Shown here piece after piece: positions 55,384 through 64,000 of a stretch of DNA of 64,000 bases. The notes below the pieces were generated by a model. The model did no database searches. It had not been told where the DNA came from and saw only the letters and a list, made by a program, of their open reading frames with translations. The stretch comes from Pseudomonas parafulva (lineage in GTDB: Bacteria > Pseudomonadota > Gammaproteobacteria > Pseudomonadales > Pseudomonadaceae): the NCBI RefSeq assembly GCF_000800255.1, contig NZ_CP009747.1, forward strand, positions 3,968,001 to 4,032,000. The letters run 5' to 3'. The translations under genes were made by a program, and so were the position numbers. Numbering within the stretch: the stretch's first letter is position 1; each line of letters begins with the position of its first letter.

Positions 55384-56285
55384 GCGTTGCCGCTGGCCAC
55401 AGGAGCCGCGGCAGGGGTTGCCGAGTTGGACGACGATGCGGCGGTGTCGGCTGGCTTGGCTGCCGGCTTGGCCGCCGCCGGTTTGCGAGCGACGCGCGCA
55501 GCGGCTGGCTTGGCCGCAGGCTTCGCGGTTGCAGGCTTGGCGGTCGAAGCCTTGGCGGCGGCAGGTTTGGCAGCAGCTGGTTTCGCAGCGGTGGGCTTGG
55601 CGGCAGCTGCTTTGCTCGGCGCTTTGGCCGCTGCAGGCTTGGCGGCGACGGACTTGGCGGCAGCAGGCTTGGCCGCGGTCGCTTTGGCGGGCGTCGATTT
55701 GGCCGGGGTTTTGGCAGCAGCCGGCTTGGCGGCGGCGGACTTCACCGCAGTTTTCGCAGCAGGCTTGGCAGCAGGTGCCTTGGCCGGCTTGGTGGCGGGA
55801 GCCTTCGCTGCTGGCTTGGCTGCAGCCTTGCCAGCCGGCTTAGCGGCAGGTTTGGACGCTGCTTTGGCGGCGGGTTTGGCGGCGGCACGCTGATCCAGCG
55901 CCTTGCCGGCCGCCTCGCGGACCTTACCGACGCCCTGCGCCAGTTTCAGGCTGTCCTGGGCATCGCGCTTGAGTTGCTGAATATAGGTGCGCGTTTGGGT
56001 CTGACGCTCTTTCAGCGAATCGAGCAGCGTTTCCAATTCACCGATGGCGCCTTGGGCCTTGCCTTGCGCCTTGGCTTTGCCAGCCTGGGCAGCGTCCTGC
56101 AACTTCAGGCGGGCGTTGTGCAGTTTCTCCTGCGCTTTGCCGCGTTGTTTTTCCAACTTGGCGAGCAGTTTCTCCGCATCCGCCAGCGCTTGCGAGCAAG
56201 CCTCTTCCAGATGTTCGAGCAGGCTACCGGAAAGTTGCTGGAGCAGGTGCAACGGCGTACTAACGGGCTTCTTCTTGGCCGACAT
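55359..56285 (-). CDS. algP: AlgP, histone H1-like alginate regulator
   Basis: A 308-residue protein. The N-terminal 130 residues are helical and charged (ESACSQ-type core, KLLAKLEKQRGKAQEKLHNARLKLQ). The rest is a low-complexity tail of repeated K-P-A-A units (about 50 Lys-Pro-Ala-Ala variants), which resembles eukaryotic histone H1 and marks AlgP (AlgR3) of Pseudomonas, a DNA-binding regulator linked to algD expression in P. aeruginosa. The repeat tract is prone to length change. The 3' end overlaps the TIGR02444 gene by 25 bases. Its position next to algQ fits the algP-algQ order of P. aeruginosa. Confidence 0.9.
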   Translation of the reverse strand: MSAKKKPVSTPLHLLQQLSGSLLEHLEEACSQALADAEKLLAKLEKQRGKAQEKLHNARLKLQDAAQAGKAKAQGKAQGAIGELETLLDSLKERQTQTRTYIQQLKRDAQDSLKLAQGVGKVREAAGKALDQRAAAKPAAKAASKPAAKPAGKAAAKPAAKAPATKPAKAPAAKPAAKTAVKSAAAKPAAAKTPAKSTPAKATAAKPAAAKSVAAKPAAAKAPSKAAAAKPTAAKPAAAKPAAAKASTAKPATAKPAAKPAAARVARKPAAAKPAAKPADTAASSSNSATPAAAPVASGNAQSSSSAS

Positions 56286-56510
56286 GGCTTACCTCCTGGC
56301 TGACGAGAGTGCGGCTCATACTATGCTTCTGCTGCTAACGCCGCTAGGCCATGTTGACAGTATTCTCGGCGGCGCGTTGCATGTTCGGTCAAAGTTGGAA
56401 ACTTGCATCTGCGCCGGTCTGCCGCCGTCGTGTGGCTGTTCGATAATGGCGGCCTCCCGGCCACGGGGAAAGACTGACATACTTCGCCCTCAACGCCGCA
56501 GGAGTCGTCC

Positions 56511-57176
56511 GTGCACCGTCTTTCGATATTGCTGCTGAGCGCGCTGGCCTTCTCGGCCGTCGCCGCCACGCCCACGTCACCGCCCAATGACCAGGACCTG
56601 GCCTACAGCCTGGGCGCCAGCCTGGGCGAGCGCCTGCGCCAGGAAATGCCCGACCTGCAACTCGACGCCCTGGTCGAAGGGCTGCGCCAGGCCTATCAAG
56701 GTCAACCGCCGCGTATCGACAAGTCACGCATGCAAGCCATCCTGCAACAGCATGAAGAACAGGCGGCAGCGGCCGGCGCACAGGCCCACACCGACCAGTT
56801 GCTGGCCGCCGAGAAGCGCTTCATGGCCACCGAGCGAGGGCGCGCCGGCGTGCATGAGTTAAGCGAGGGTGTGCTTTACAGCGAACTGGCCAGCGGCAGC
56901 GGCGCACAGCCCAAGGCCGGCGGCAGGGTGCAGGTTCGTTACGTGGGGAAATTGCCAGACGGCTCGGTGTTCGATCAGAGCCAGCAGCCGCAATGGTTCA
57001 GCCTGGATTCGGTCATCGCGGGATGGCAGGTGGCGCTACCGCAGATGAAGACCGGCGCCAAATGGCGAGTAGTGATCCCTTCGGCGCAGGCCTACGGGGC
57101 CGACGGGGCGGGCGACCTGATCGCGCCTTACACCCCACTGGTCTTCGAGATCGAACTGCTGGCGGTGGGCGACTGA
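56511..57176 (+). CDS. periplasmic FKBP-type peptidyl-prolyl isomerase
   Basis: A 221-residue protein with a GTG start (GGAG upstream, 5 bases of spacing) and a signal peptide (HRLSILLLSALAFSAVAA). An N-terminal dimerisation domain of Mip/FklB type (DLAYSLGASLGERLR, about 28-100) precedes the FKBP domain (about 120-221): VQVRYVGKLPDGSVFDQS and WQVALPQMKTGAKWRVVIPSAQAYG, with the usual G-A-G-D... region and end VFEIELLAVGD. It assists folding of periplasmic proteins. It is divergent from algP and convergent with algQ, 1 bp apart. Confidence 0.88.
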   Translation: MHRLSILLLSALAFSAVAATPTSPPNDQDLAYSLGASLGERLRQEMPDLQLDALVEGLRQAYQGQPPRIDKSRMQAILQQHEEQAAAAGAQAHTDQLLAAEKRFMATERGRAGVHELSEGVLYSELASGSGAQPKAGGRVQVRYVGKLPDGSVFDQSQQPQWFSLDSVIAGWQVALPQMKTGAKWRVVIPSAQAYGADGAGDLIAPYTPLVFEIELLAVGD

Positions 57177-57177
57177 C

Positions 57178-57648
57178 TCAGGCCTGCACCGCGCCCTCGA
57201 CCTTGTGCGCGGTGTGCAGCACTTCGATCAGGCAGTCTTCCAGCTCGAAGCGCTCATGCAACAGCCCGCCCAGCTTGCCCAGCTTCTCGGCGAATCGCTC
57301 CGGATCGGTGCACTCGCCTTTCTCGCAGTGATCGTTGAACGCCAGGGCGATCTGAGTGCTGTCATCGATGCGCGGGTTGATCTGGGTGGCGAGTCCAAGG
57401 CCGCGGGTGTCGCCAAAGGCCTTGGCTTCGCTGACCAGTTGCTCGCTGATCTCGAAGTGCCACGCCGATACATAGTCGACCAGCGCCGCGCAGAAGTCGC
57501 GATTCTTGTCCTTGTCGGCGAAGGCAGGCTTGGCGTCACGCAAGGCGTAGAACGCCTGCACCAATTCGTGACGCTCCTTGAGCCAACGGTCGATCAGCTT
57601 GTGGACCCCGCCCCACCGTTCCTGGGCGTTCTGGCAACTATCGAGCAT
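57178..57648 (-). CDS. algQ: AlgQ/Rsd-family anti-sigma-70 regulator
   Basis: A 156-residue protein starting MLDSCQNAQERWGGVHKLIDRWL, the recognised start of AlgQ (Rsd family). The conserved helical core includes FCAALVDYVSAWHFEISEQL and LGGLLHERFELEDCLIEVL. Rsd/AlgQ binds the sigma-70 region 4 and frees core polymerase for other sigma factors in stationary phase; in P. aeruginosa it affects alginate synthesis. The stop is one base from the FKBP stop on the other strand. The gene lies 221 bp downstream of dsbH. Confidence 0.92.
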   Translation of the reverse strand: MLDSCQNAQERWGGVHKLIDRWLKERHELVQAFYALRDAKPAFADKDKNRDFCAALVDYVSAWHFEISEQLVSEAKAFGDTRGLGLATQINPRIDDSTQIALAFNDHCEKGECTDPERFAEKLGKLGGLLHERFELEDCLIEVLHTAHKVEGAVQA

Positions 57649-57869
57649 GGCAGTCTCTTCCCTAGCTGGGCAGATGCAGCTGCACCCGGCGCCTCGATCG
57701 GGCGACACAGCGGTGAAATCAGCGCAACGGCATCGAACCGTGTGATTTAGGTATGTGTGCAGGGCAGATTATTCCCGCACGTGCTGCCCATCAAGGTACG
57801 CAGTGGACTAAGTTCATACAAGCGTTCGATAGGCTTGGCCCGAGCCGCTGGTCGTGCGCTTGCCCCAGA

Positions 57870-58388
57870 TCAACCCTTGCCCGGCATGCGCCGGCGCCAC
57901 GCCAACAGGTGCCAGCATGGCAGTGCCGCCAGCGCCAGGAACGCCAGCAAGCTCCATTCTGGAAGGGTGAGGTCGAGGAAGCTCCAACTGATAGACACGC
58001 ACTCGGAGTTACCAACCAACAAGCGCGCCAGCGCCTGCGCCCAGGAGCGCTGGAAGGTATGCTCGAACGGTTCGGCCGATACGGTCGGCCACTCGCCCTG
58101 TAACCAGACATGCCGGGCGGCCAAGGCCAGGCCGAGGGTGGCCACGACCATTGCTGTCGACGCGTAGGCGCGGGCGCCCTTGAGCCCCGGCGCATGCAGG
58201 ACAGCGCACACACAGATGACGCCGTAGAGCGCTAGCAGCAAACGCTGGCTCAGGCACAGCGGGCACGGCACCAACCCCAGCCAGTTCTCGAGGACGAACG
58301 CTGCCGCCAAGGCCAGCACCGAGCCGAGCAAGCCTAAGAAGAACAGAGGGCGCGAGCGAACCTGCGACATGACCGATGCGAATCCCAT
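57870..58388 (-). CDS. dsbH: DsbB-family protein DsbH, lacking one conserved cysteine
   Basis: A 172-residue inner-membrane protein with four membrane helices. The first periplasmic loop has the quinone-linked pair Cys42-Cys45 (VPCPLC). In DsbB the second loop has two further cysteines: one is present (Cys130 in GNSECVSISWSFL), but the first, usually in a C-G-P motif, is replaced (VSAEPFEH at about 103-110). It sits next to algQ and hemY, the position of DsbH (PA5256) in P. aeruginosa. DsbB proteins oxidise DsbA and pass electrons to ubiquinone. The start at 58388 has no clear ribosome-binding site; 58370 is an alternative. Confidence 0.85.
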   Translation of the reverse strand: MGFASVMSQVRSRPLFFLGLLGSVLALAAAFVLENWLGLVPCPLCLSQRLLLALYGVICVCAVLHAPGLKGARAYASTAMVVATLGLALAARHVWLQGEWPTVSAEPFEHTFQRSWAQALARLLVGNSECVSISWSFLDLTLPEWSLLAFLALAALPCWHLLAWRRRMPGKG

Positions 58389-58659
58389 GGTGTTCGGAGT
58401 GGTTTGAAACGGTAGAGGAAAGAGGACCGCTGTTTCAAGTTGGCTACAGAGGGAAGAAGTCGTTCATTGGAAGGGAAAGATTTCTGATGTCGGTAGGAAG
58501 AATCCTAGGCCTTAACGACAATGAAGTAGCGTCTGACCCGCCTGATTGAAATAGGCCGTAAATACTGCGGCGGTCAGGGTGCCCAGCGGCACCCGATCAA
58601 GGCGCAGGCGATGCCGGGCCACGCAGCAGAATCACACGGCTCCGGCACCCAGACGCCGC

Positions 58660-59898
58660 TCAGGCCTGGACCGCCTCAGGCAACGGCAGGGCCAGCAGAC
58701 GCTCGTCGAGCAGCCCCAGACCCTCCTGGAACAGTTGATTGCTGCGCTCGGTCTCGCCCAGCCCTGCCAACAGTCGCGCAAGCTCGGCACAGGTTTCCGG
58801 GTTGCGTTGCATGCGCAGACTGCTCTCGAAGTAGTCGCGAGCTTTGCCCCAGAGGCGGTTCTGCTGGCTCAGACGACCGAGGGTCAGCAGCAAGCTCGGG
58901 TCCTGCGGGTGGTCCTTGAGCCAGCCTTCGGCGGTCTGCAACTGGCGCAATGGATCGTCACCGCGCACCAGCCCGTACAGACGCGCCAAGTGGCTTTCAT
59001 ACTGACGCTTCAAGGCGCTGCGCAGCACCTGCTCCGCCTCCCCTTGGGCGCCCACCTGACGCAGTTGCTCGGCATAAGCCAACACCAACTGCGGCTCATG
59101 GCGCTGGGCCGAGGTCAGTTGCTGCCAGGCACGCTCCAGCGACTGACGCGCCGCCTGTGGATCTTCACCCCGCGTGGCAGCCAGGCTCAGATTCTGCCCC
59201 CAGGCACGCTGTTCCAGTTCGGCCAGCTCTGGGGCCGGCAGCACCTTGCCCTTGCGCAAGTCGGGCAGCAGGCGAATCAACGCAGGCCAGTCGCCGCGCT
59301 CGCGGTGCAGACGCTGCAGTAGACGCAGCACCTGGACGTTGTGCGGATGGCGCTCCTGCATCACCAGCAGGGTATCCAGCGCACCGTCGGTATCGCCGCG
59401 GTCCATCTGCAGTTGCGCATGGGTCAGCGCAATGGCCAGCTCGGCCTGGGGCTGACGCTCCAAGGCGCGCTCGAGCAAATTGTCACTGTCCTCGGTACGC
59501 CCTTGCTCGTTGGCGGCGCGCGCCGCACCGAGGTAATACAACAGCGGCTGACGCTCGGCCTCGGCGGCACGGTGCAGGTGACGCTGAGCACTGGCCCAAC
59601 GACCCTCGGCCAGGTCCAACTGCCCCTGCTCGATGGCGATGCGCACACGACGGCGACGGTTGCGTCGCGACCATGGGTTGACCACGCCGCTGGAAGTCAG
59701 CACCAATCCCACCAGATAACGCAGCAGCAGCAGGGCCAGTACGAACACCACCAACGCGGCCAGCGCCGCCCACAGCCCCGACTGATAGCGGAAGCCCCCG
59801 TAGGCGATCAGCACGTAGCCACTGTGCTTGGCGATGGCCACGCCCAGCCCCGCCGCAACGACGATTGCCAGCACGGCCAGCAGGTAGACACGCTTCAT
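58660..59898 (-). CDS. hemY: HemY, TPR protein of the hemCDXY operon
   Basis: A 412-residue inner-membrane protein. Two N-terminal membrane helices (about 5-23 and 42-63) carry the HemY_N signature GYVLIAYGGFRYQSGLW. The cytoplasmic part consists of TPR-like helical repeats (for example LLYYLGAARAANEQGR and PSLLLTLGRLSQQNRLW). HemY in gamma-proteobacteria is encoded with hemC, hemD and hemX and is believed to help coordinate haem synthesis; it is not protoporphyrinogen oxidase. Its ATG overlaps the hemX stop by four bases (ATGA). Confidence 0.9.
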   Translation of the reverse strand: MKRVYLLAVLAIVVAAGLGVAIAKHSGYVLIAYGGFRYQSGLWAALAALVVFVLALLLLRYLVGLVLTSSGVVNPWSRRNRRRRVRIAIEQGQLDLAEGRWASAQRHLHRAAEAERQPLLYYLGAARAANEQGRTEDSDNLLERALERQPQAELAIALTHAQLQMDRGDTDGALDTLLVMQERHPHNVQVLRLLQRLHRERGDWPALIRLLPDLRKGKVLPAPELAELEQRAWGQNLSLAATRGEDPQAARQSLERAWQQLTSAQRHEPQLVLAYAEQLRQVGAQGEAEQVLRSALKRQYESHLARLYGLVRGDDPLRQLQTAEGWLKDHPQDPSLLLTLGRLSQQNRLWGKARDYFESSLRMQRNPETCAELARLLAGLGETERSNQLFQEGLGLLDERLLALPLPEAVQA

Positions 59899-60995
59899 GG
59901 CTTGGCCCCCTCACCCTCGGCCGGCAGGTGCCGGCGCTGGATGTAGGCCTGCACCGCCGCCAGGCTTTCAGCCAGATCAGGAACCTGCACCGACACCGGC
60001 TGTTCGGCCAGGGCGTTGAGGCTGTCGAGCATGGCCTTGCTCTGCGGATTGTCGGCATTGAAGTTGGCCAGCAGCACGCTGCGGGCATCATCCAGCGCAC
60101 GGGTATACACCTTGTCCTGACCGTTGAGCGCGGCCCACTGGGCCTGTTCGAGGGTCAGGCTCAACGCCAGGCGCACCTGGCTGAGCGACTGCCCGGCCAG
60201 CAGCGGACGCACGTTCTGGTCGGCATTGAAGTCGACTTGGAAGTATTTGGAAATTTCTGCCCACCAGTTCGACAGACGCGTGCTGAAGTCGCCGTCTTCG
60301 GTCAGCGCACCCACCGCGTTGGCATCGCTGTCGAACTCCGGCGCCAGGGCGCTGAGTTGCTGGACCTGCTCGCGCTGCGCGGCGAGCTTGAGGAACAGGC
60401 CGGTTCGGTCAGGTTGCTGGGTGCTTTGCAGGGTCGCCAGGCTGCGCGCCAACTGCTCACGCGCGGCGAACACACCAGGATCGCTCTGCTCGCGCAGAAT
60501 CTCGTCGGCGCCTTCGACCAGTGCCGTGGCGCTGGTGATGTCCTGCAAGGCTGACAGACGCAGGGTGGCCAGGCGCAGCAGATGCTCAGCCTCGGCCAGC
60601 CGCCATTCCTTGCGGCTTTCGCCCAACACCGTTTCCAGGCGCTGACTCAGCCGCTGCTGGTCGCCCTGCAACTGCGCCACCAGACGCCGGCGGTCTTCCA
60701 GTTCACTGGCTGCCGGCAGTCCGGCGAGCTGCGAGCCCAGTTGTTGCTGACGCTGCTGCAACGCCTCGGCGCGCTGGTTCAGCGCCTCGATATGCTCGCC
60801 CTGGCCCTGCTCGTTGCCTTGCAACTGATGCACCTGCCATGCGCCCCAACCGCCAACGCCCAGACCGGCCGCGCCAAACAGCAGCGCCAGCATGGCCAGG
60901 CCGTTGCCAGCCCGCTTGGCCGGCTGCTCGACGGGGGTGTGCGGCGCCTCGGCCGCCGTGGGTTGTTCGTTGTTGGACAAGACAGTCTCGCTCAC
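59895..60995 (-). CDS. hemX: HemX, membrane protein of the hemCDXY operon
   Basis: A 366-residue protein with one N-terminal membrane helix (about 35-58, GNGLAMLALLFGAAGLGVGGW) and a long coiled-coil-rich periplasmic part (HIEALNQRAEALQQRQQQL), then a conserved C-terminal domain with WWAEISKYFQVDF. This matches HemX of Pseudomonas, a conserved partner gene in the uroporphyrinogen operon whose enzymatic role is unproven. I chose GTG at 60995 with AAGGATGG upstream; a longer frame extends back into hemD and was rejected. It follows hemD by 46 bp. Confidence 0.9.
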   Translation of the reverse strand: MSETVLSNNEQPTAAEAPHTPVEQPAKRAGNGLAMLALLFGAAGLGVGGWGAWQVHQLQGNEQGQGEHIEALNQRAEALQQRQQQLGSQLAGLPAASELEDRRRLVAQLQGDQQRLSQRLETVLGESRKEWRLAEAEHLLRLATLRLSALQDITSATALVEGADEILREQSDPGVFAAREQLARSLATLQSTQQPDRTGLFLKLAAQREQVQQLSALAPEFDSDANAVGALTEDGDFSTRLSNWWAEISKYFQVDFNADQNVRPLLAGQSLSQVRLALSLTLEQAQWAALNGQDKVYTRALDDARSVLLANFNADNPQSKAMLDSLNALAEQPVSVQVPDLAESLAAVQAYIQRRHLPAEGEGAKP

Positions 60996-61041
60996 GTATC
61001 CATCCTTTGCATGGGGGCGCCGTCGCTCTGCGCTGGGCGCC

Positions 61042-61809
61042 TTAAGAGGCAGGTGCAGCGCTGCGCTGCACGGCTGCCAGCAAAGCCGTGGCACTGGCGC
61101 CACGGCAATCCACAACCTGTTGGGCACCTGCTGCCCTGGCCTGCTCGGCGACCCGTGGGCTCGGCACGAACAGAGGCATCTGCGCAACGCGGGGCCACTG
61201 GGCGCCAGCGAGCCGCTGCAGATGTTCGAAACCCTGCCCACTGCTGACCACCAGCCCGTTCAGGCGTTCCGCTTCGATCCGTTGCAGCAGGCTGCCTGGC
61301 GGATGATCCGGCAGGCGACGTTCATACAGTTCCAGATATTCGACACTAGCACCTTGCTCACCAAGACGCTCGGCCAGCAGTTCGCGACCACCCTTGCCAC
61401 GGACGATCAGGACACGCGCTGTAGGAACCGCGATAGCCTCGCGCAGGACGGACACACCGAGCAAGGCCTCGCTGTCATCACCGGCTGTAGGGTAAGTCAC
61501 CTGCAGGCCCGTGGCCTGGAGCACCCGGGCCGTGGCTTCGCCCACGCTGAACCAGCCGTGGCGCGGCGCGGCGAGGGCGGCGTCGGCGAGCCGATCCAAT
61601 AGCAGGCGCGCGGCCGGCTTGCTCACGACGATGATCGCCTGGTAGCTGCCGATAGCGTCCAGTCGCTGCCGCGCGGCAGCGTCCAGGGCGACAGGCGCGA
61701 TGGCCAACAACGGCAGGCTGCTGCTGGCAATACCCGATGCGCTCAGCACCTGCGCCACCGCCGCGCATTCCTCGGCAGGCCGAGTCAGCAGCAGGCGCCA
61801 GTTGCTCAC
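61042..61809 (-). CDS. hemD: uroporphyrinogen-III synthase HemD
   Basis: A 255-residue protein with the fold of HemD: an opening [15 protein letters not shown], a central [15 protein letters not shown], and the C-terminal [19 protein letters not shown], the commonly conserved parts of this fast-changing family. It closes and inverts hydroxymethylbilane to uroporphyrinogen III. The start at 61809 overlaps the hemC stop by four bases (ATGA). Confidence 0.9.
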   Translation of the reverse strand: MSNWRLLLTRPAEECAAVAQVLSASGIASSSLPLLAIAPVALDAAARQRLDAIGSYQAIIVVSKPAARLLLDRLADAALAAPRHGWFSVGEATARVLQATGLQVTYPTAGDDSEALLGVSVLREAIAVPTARVLIVRGKGGRELLAERLGEQGASVEYLELYERRLPDHPPGSLLQRIEAERLNGLVVSSGQGFEHLQRLAGAQWPRVAQMPLFVPSPRVAEQARAAGAQQVVDCRGASATALLAAVQRSAAPAS

Positions 61810-62747
61810 GGATGACCGGCCTCGCCGTAGACGTCCTTGAGGATCGCCTCGGCGCCCTGCGCCAGCAGTGCTTCGGCCACCTGCACACCCAGGCGCTCAG
61901 CCTCGACGCGCGGCGCGCGGGCATCGGCCATCAGCAACGTCCCGCCGCTGGGCTGGCCCACCAGCCCGCGCAGCCACAGGTCATCGCCTTCGAGCACGGC
62001 GTAGCAGGCGATCGGCACCTGGCAGCCACCGTTCAGACGCTTGTTCATCGCCCGCTCGGCCTTGACCCGATCCGCCGTGTCGGCATGGTCGAGCGGCGCC
62101 AGCAGCGCATGGATTTCCCGGTCGGCACTGCGGCACTCGATGCCCACTGCGCCCTGGCCACCCGCCGGAAGGCTGTCGTCGATGCCGATGCTGGAGGTGA
62201 TACGCGCTTCGAACCCCAGACGAATCAGCCCCGCTGCCGCCAGAATGATCGCGTCGTATTCGCCGGCATCGAGCTTGGCCAGGCGTGTGTTGACGTTGCC
62301 GCGCAGGAAACGGATCTCCAGGTCTGGGCGACGGGCCAGCAACTGCGCCTGCCGGCGCAGGCTGGACGTGCCGACGATGCTCCCGGCCGGCAGCGCATCA
62401 AGGCTGTCGAAGGTGTTGGAAACGAAGGCATCGCGCGGGTCTTCGCGTTCGCAGATGCAGTACAAACCCAGGCCTTCGGGGAAGTCCATGGGCACGTCCT
62501 TCATCGAATGGACGGCGATGTCGGCCTCGTTGTCGAGCAGGGCGGTTTCCAGCTCCTTGACGAACAGCCCCTTGCCGCCGATCTTCGCCAGCGGCGCGTC
62601 GAGCAGCTTGTCGCCACGGCTGACCATCGGCACAAGGGACACGATGAGACCGGGATGCGCCTGTTCCAGGCGCGCTTTGACGTATTCGGCCTGCCACAGG
62701 GCCAAGGCGCTTTTACGGGTGGCAATGCGGATTTCGCGAGTGGACAT
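61806..62747 (-). CDS. hemC: porphobilinogen deaminase HemC
   Basis: A 313-residue enzyme. Key residues match the family: Asp84 in SMKDVP (catalysis), RRQAQLL at 131-137 (substrate binding), and Cys242 in [12 protein letters not shown], the site of the covalent dipyrromethane cofactor. It joins four porphobilinogen molecules to hydroxymethylbilane. The ATG at 62747 ([13 protein letters not shown]) gives the family start. It is the first gene of hemCDXY, and algR is 116 bp upstream in the same orientation. Confidence 0.95.
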   Translation of the reverse strand: MSTREIRIATRKSALALWQAEYVKARLEQAHPGLIVSLVPMVSRGDKLLDAPLAKIGGKGLFVKELETALLDNEADIAVHSMKDVPMDFPEGLGLYCICEREDPRDAFVSNTFDSLDALPAGSIVGTSSLRRQAQLLARRPDLEIRFLRGNVNTRLAKLDAGEYDAIILAAAGLIRLGFEARITSSIGIDDSLPAGGQGAVGIECRSADREIHALLAPLDHADTADRVKAERAMNKRLNGGCQVPIACYAVLEGDDLWLRGLVGQPSGGTLLMADARAPRVEAERLGVQVAEALLAQGAEAILKDVYGEAGHP

Positions 62748-62863
62748 CTGACGCACCGAAGCAGAGAAATGCCGGCGATGATAACAGCTCGGCTCGCTTG
62801 GCTAGCAGATCCAGGTCATCACAAGGCCTGCCATCCCTGGCGACGGCCATGCGCGGGCAAGGC

Positions 62864-63604
62864 TTAGAGCTGCTGCATCATCTTGCGCACACCGGCTACA
62901 TGCCGGCGGCTGACGGTCAGCGCATCGCCGTTCAGGCCCTTGAGGAACAGTTGGAAGTGGCCAAGCGGCGTACGTTGCAGCCGCTCGATGCGATCGCGCG
63001 CCACCAGCGCGTTGCGATGGATGCGCACGAAGCGCTCGCCGAACTCGTCTTCCAGGGATTTGAGCGGCTCGTCCAGCAGCACCTCGCCACCTTCGTGGCG
63101 CAAAGTCACGTATTTGTGATCGGCGATGAAGTAGATCACCTGACCCAGCGCAATCAGTTCGATACCTTTGCGGGTGCGCGCGCTGATATGGCTGCGTGGG
63201 CCTCCACCGGCTTCGGTGGCGGGCCGGGTGAGTGCCGCGAGCTGGGTACGGTTGGGTTTGTCGGCCCTGCGCAGGGCATCGCGCAATGCCTGGGGTTGGG
63301 TGGCGTGGCCGACGTGGCTGAGGGTGCTGTGGTTGAACGCCTCCAACTCGTCGTCATCGAGGCAGAACACCACCGCGGGCGGCGCCTCACGTTCGCACAG
63401 GCGAGCCGCGACCTGCAGGCCGTCCAGGCCTGGCATGCGGGTGTCGAGCAGCACCACGTCGGGTTTCAAGCTGTCGATCAGTGCCAGGGCCTCCTCGCCG
63501 CTGGTGGCACTGGGTTCCAGCACGTTGTAGCCCTCCAGCTCGCCAAGCAGGCGGCTCAGGCGGTCACGGGCCTGGGATTCATCGTCAACGATCAGGACAT
63601 TCAT
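62864..63604 (-). CDS. algR: AlgR, LytTR-family response regulator
   Basis: A 246-residue two-domain regulator. The receiver (1-120) has the acidic pocket Asp7-Asp8, phosphate-accepting Asp54 in VVLLDTRMPGLDG, and the switch Thr replaced by a stretch ending HATQP. The C-terminal LytTR domain (about 140-240) has DHKYVTLRHEGGEVLLDEPLKSLE and FVRIHRNALV, typical of AlgR. In P. aeruginosa AlgR controls alginate, pili and virulence genes and its sensor AlgZ (FimS) is encoded just upstream. Here no algZ is present: upstream is a 307-bp gap and then the divergent argH. hemC follows downstream. Confidence 0.93.
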   Translation of the reverse strand: MNVLIVDDESQARDRLSRLLGELEGYNVLEPSATSGEEALALIDSLKPDVVLLDTRMPGLDGLQVAARLCEREAPPAVVFCLDDDELEAFNHSTLSHVGHATQPQALRDALRRADKPNRTQLAALTRPATEAGGGPRSHISARTRKGIELIALGQVIYFIADHKYVTLRHEGGEVLLDEPLKSLEDEFGERFVRIHRNALVARDRIERLQRTPLGHFQLFLKGLNGDALTVSRRHVAGVRKMMQQL

Positions 63605-63911
63605 AATTGCGCTGGATTCCTGAGTGAGTCTCGCAAGGTGGGTCTGCGTGACAGGAGTCGGTGGACCGTGTTGCGGTCACGCTACAGACCCATGCGAAGG
63701 CCAAAGATTCACTGGTCCGACAGAATCGCTGCCGGCCCTCTGTGAAACTGTAGACGGTCCGTGGAACGCTGCCGTTCAATCGCTGAATATCCTGTAGCGC
63801 CGCTGGCATGCCGCAAAACGGCCATCGCGGCGACCGCTGTCCTACGGACGGCAGCCCAATCCTGCTATCATCGGCGCCACTTTTTCATTCACGCCTTCTA
63901 TGAGTGGATCC
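63605..63911. promoter_or_regulatory. divergent intergenic region algR / argH
   Basis: This 307-bp stretch holds no gene. TATCAT at 63866-63871, 40-46 bp ahead of the argH start, is a candidate -10 box; no matching -35 was convincing. No other feature was recognised. Confidence 0.45.
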
Positions 63912-64000
63912 ATGAGCACCGACAAGACCAACCAGTCCTGGGGCGGCCGCTTCAGCGAGCCCGTCGACGCCTTCGTCGCCCGCTTCACCGCCTCGGTCGA
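63912..64000 (+). CDS. argH: argininosuccinate lyase ArgH, N-terminal fragment (cut by window edge)
   Basis: Only the first 29 codons are present: [16 protein letters not shown]..., then [13 protein letters not shown], the well-known start of Pseudomonas ArgH, the last enzyme of arginine synthesis, which splits argininosuccinate into arginine and fumarate. The ATG at 63912 is preceded by GTGGATC; an in-frame ATG at 63900 is an alternative start. The catalytic residues lie beyond the window. It is divergent from algR, as in P. putida. Confidence 0.9.
   Translation, partial: MSTDKTNQSWGGRFSEPVDAFVARFTASV

Overview
This 64 kb window looks like chromosome from a Pseudomonas of the P. putida group. 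The GC content is high. The gene order (gshA, ssu, lsfA, porin, tau, betT, tcy, the sulfur monooxygenases, desA, gabDT, the hem/alg block, argH) is the one I know from P. putida, and the gene contents match Pseudomonas throughout. No plasmid, prophage or transposase genes are visible. Both ends cut a gene: gshA on the left and argH on the right.

Region 1 (1-26.4 kb) is a dense sulfur-acquisition region. After the gshA 3' end and a TetR regulator come the alkanesulfonate operon ssuEADCBF (minus strand), the 1-Cys peroxiredoxin lsfA, an OprD-family porin, the taurine operon tauABCD, a BCCT betaine/choline transporter, a serine acetyltransferase diverging from a cystine ABC transporter (tcyJLN), two SfnB/DszC-like flavoproteins, a DszA/NtaA-like monooxygenase, and a MetNIQ-type importer. 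Together they could import sulfonates, taurine, cystine and an unidentified organosulfur compound, release the sulfur oxidatively, and feed it into cysteine. A 1.7 kb tandem array of eight long inverted-repeat (REPIN-like) units of about 226 bp lies in the middle, at 18.09-19.79 kb.

Region 2 (26.5-31 kb) holds a GGDEF/EAL protein, the phospholipid desaturase desA and a PAS-GGDEF diguanylate cyclase. Region 3 (31.1-44.2 kb, minus strand) is a contact-dependent growth inhibition locus in the order cdiB, a HlyC-type acyltransferase, a 3047-residue cdiA, a cognate-type immunity gene, and a second, unrelated immunity gene. The cdiA C-terminus carries a Ntox15-type (HxxD) nuclease domain. The first immunity protein is of the GAD-like/DUF1851 type found with such toxins. 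The second resembles PoNi (DUF1910/1911) immunity proteins and has no visible toxin partner. This is the most obviously accessory part of the window, and its toxin/immunity end is visibly richer in A+T than its surroundings.

Region 4 (44.4-64 kb) is core chromosome: an HDOD protein with a degenerate receiver, gabDT, a tRNA-Arg(CCG), an M20 peptidase, a CBS-domain protein, DUF2789, a LysE exporter, an ABC-F ATPase, a TIGR02444 protein, algP, an FKBP isomerase, algQ, dsbH, the hemCDXY operon, algR without its usual sensor gene algZ, and the start of argH.

Motif positions were counted by hand from the translations and may be off by a residue or two. No database search was possible, so family names rest on recognised motifs, length and gene context.
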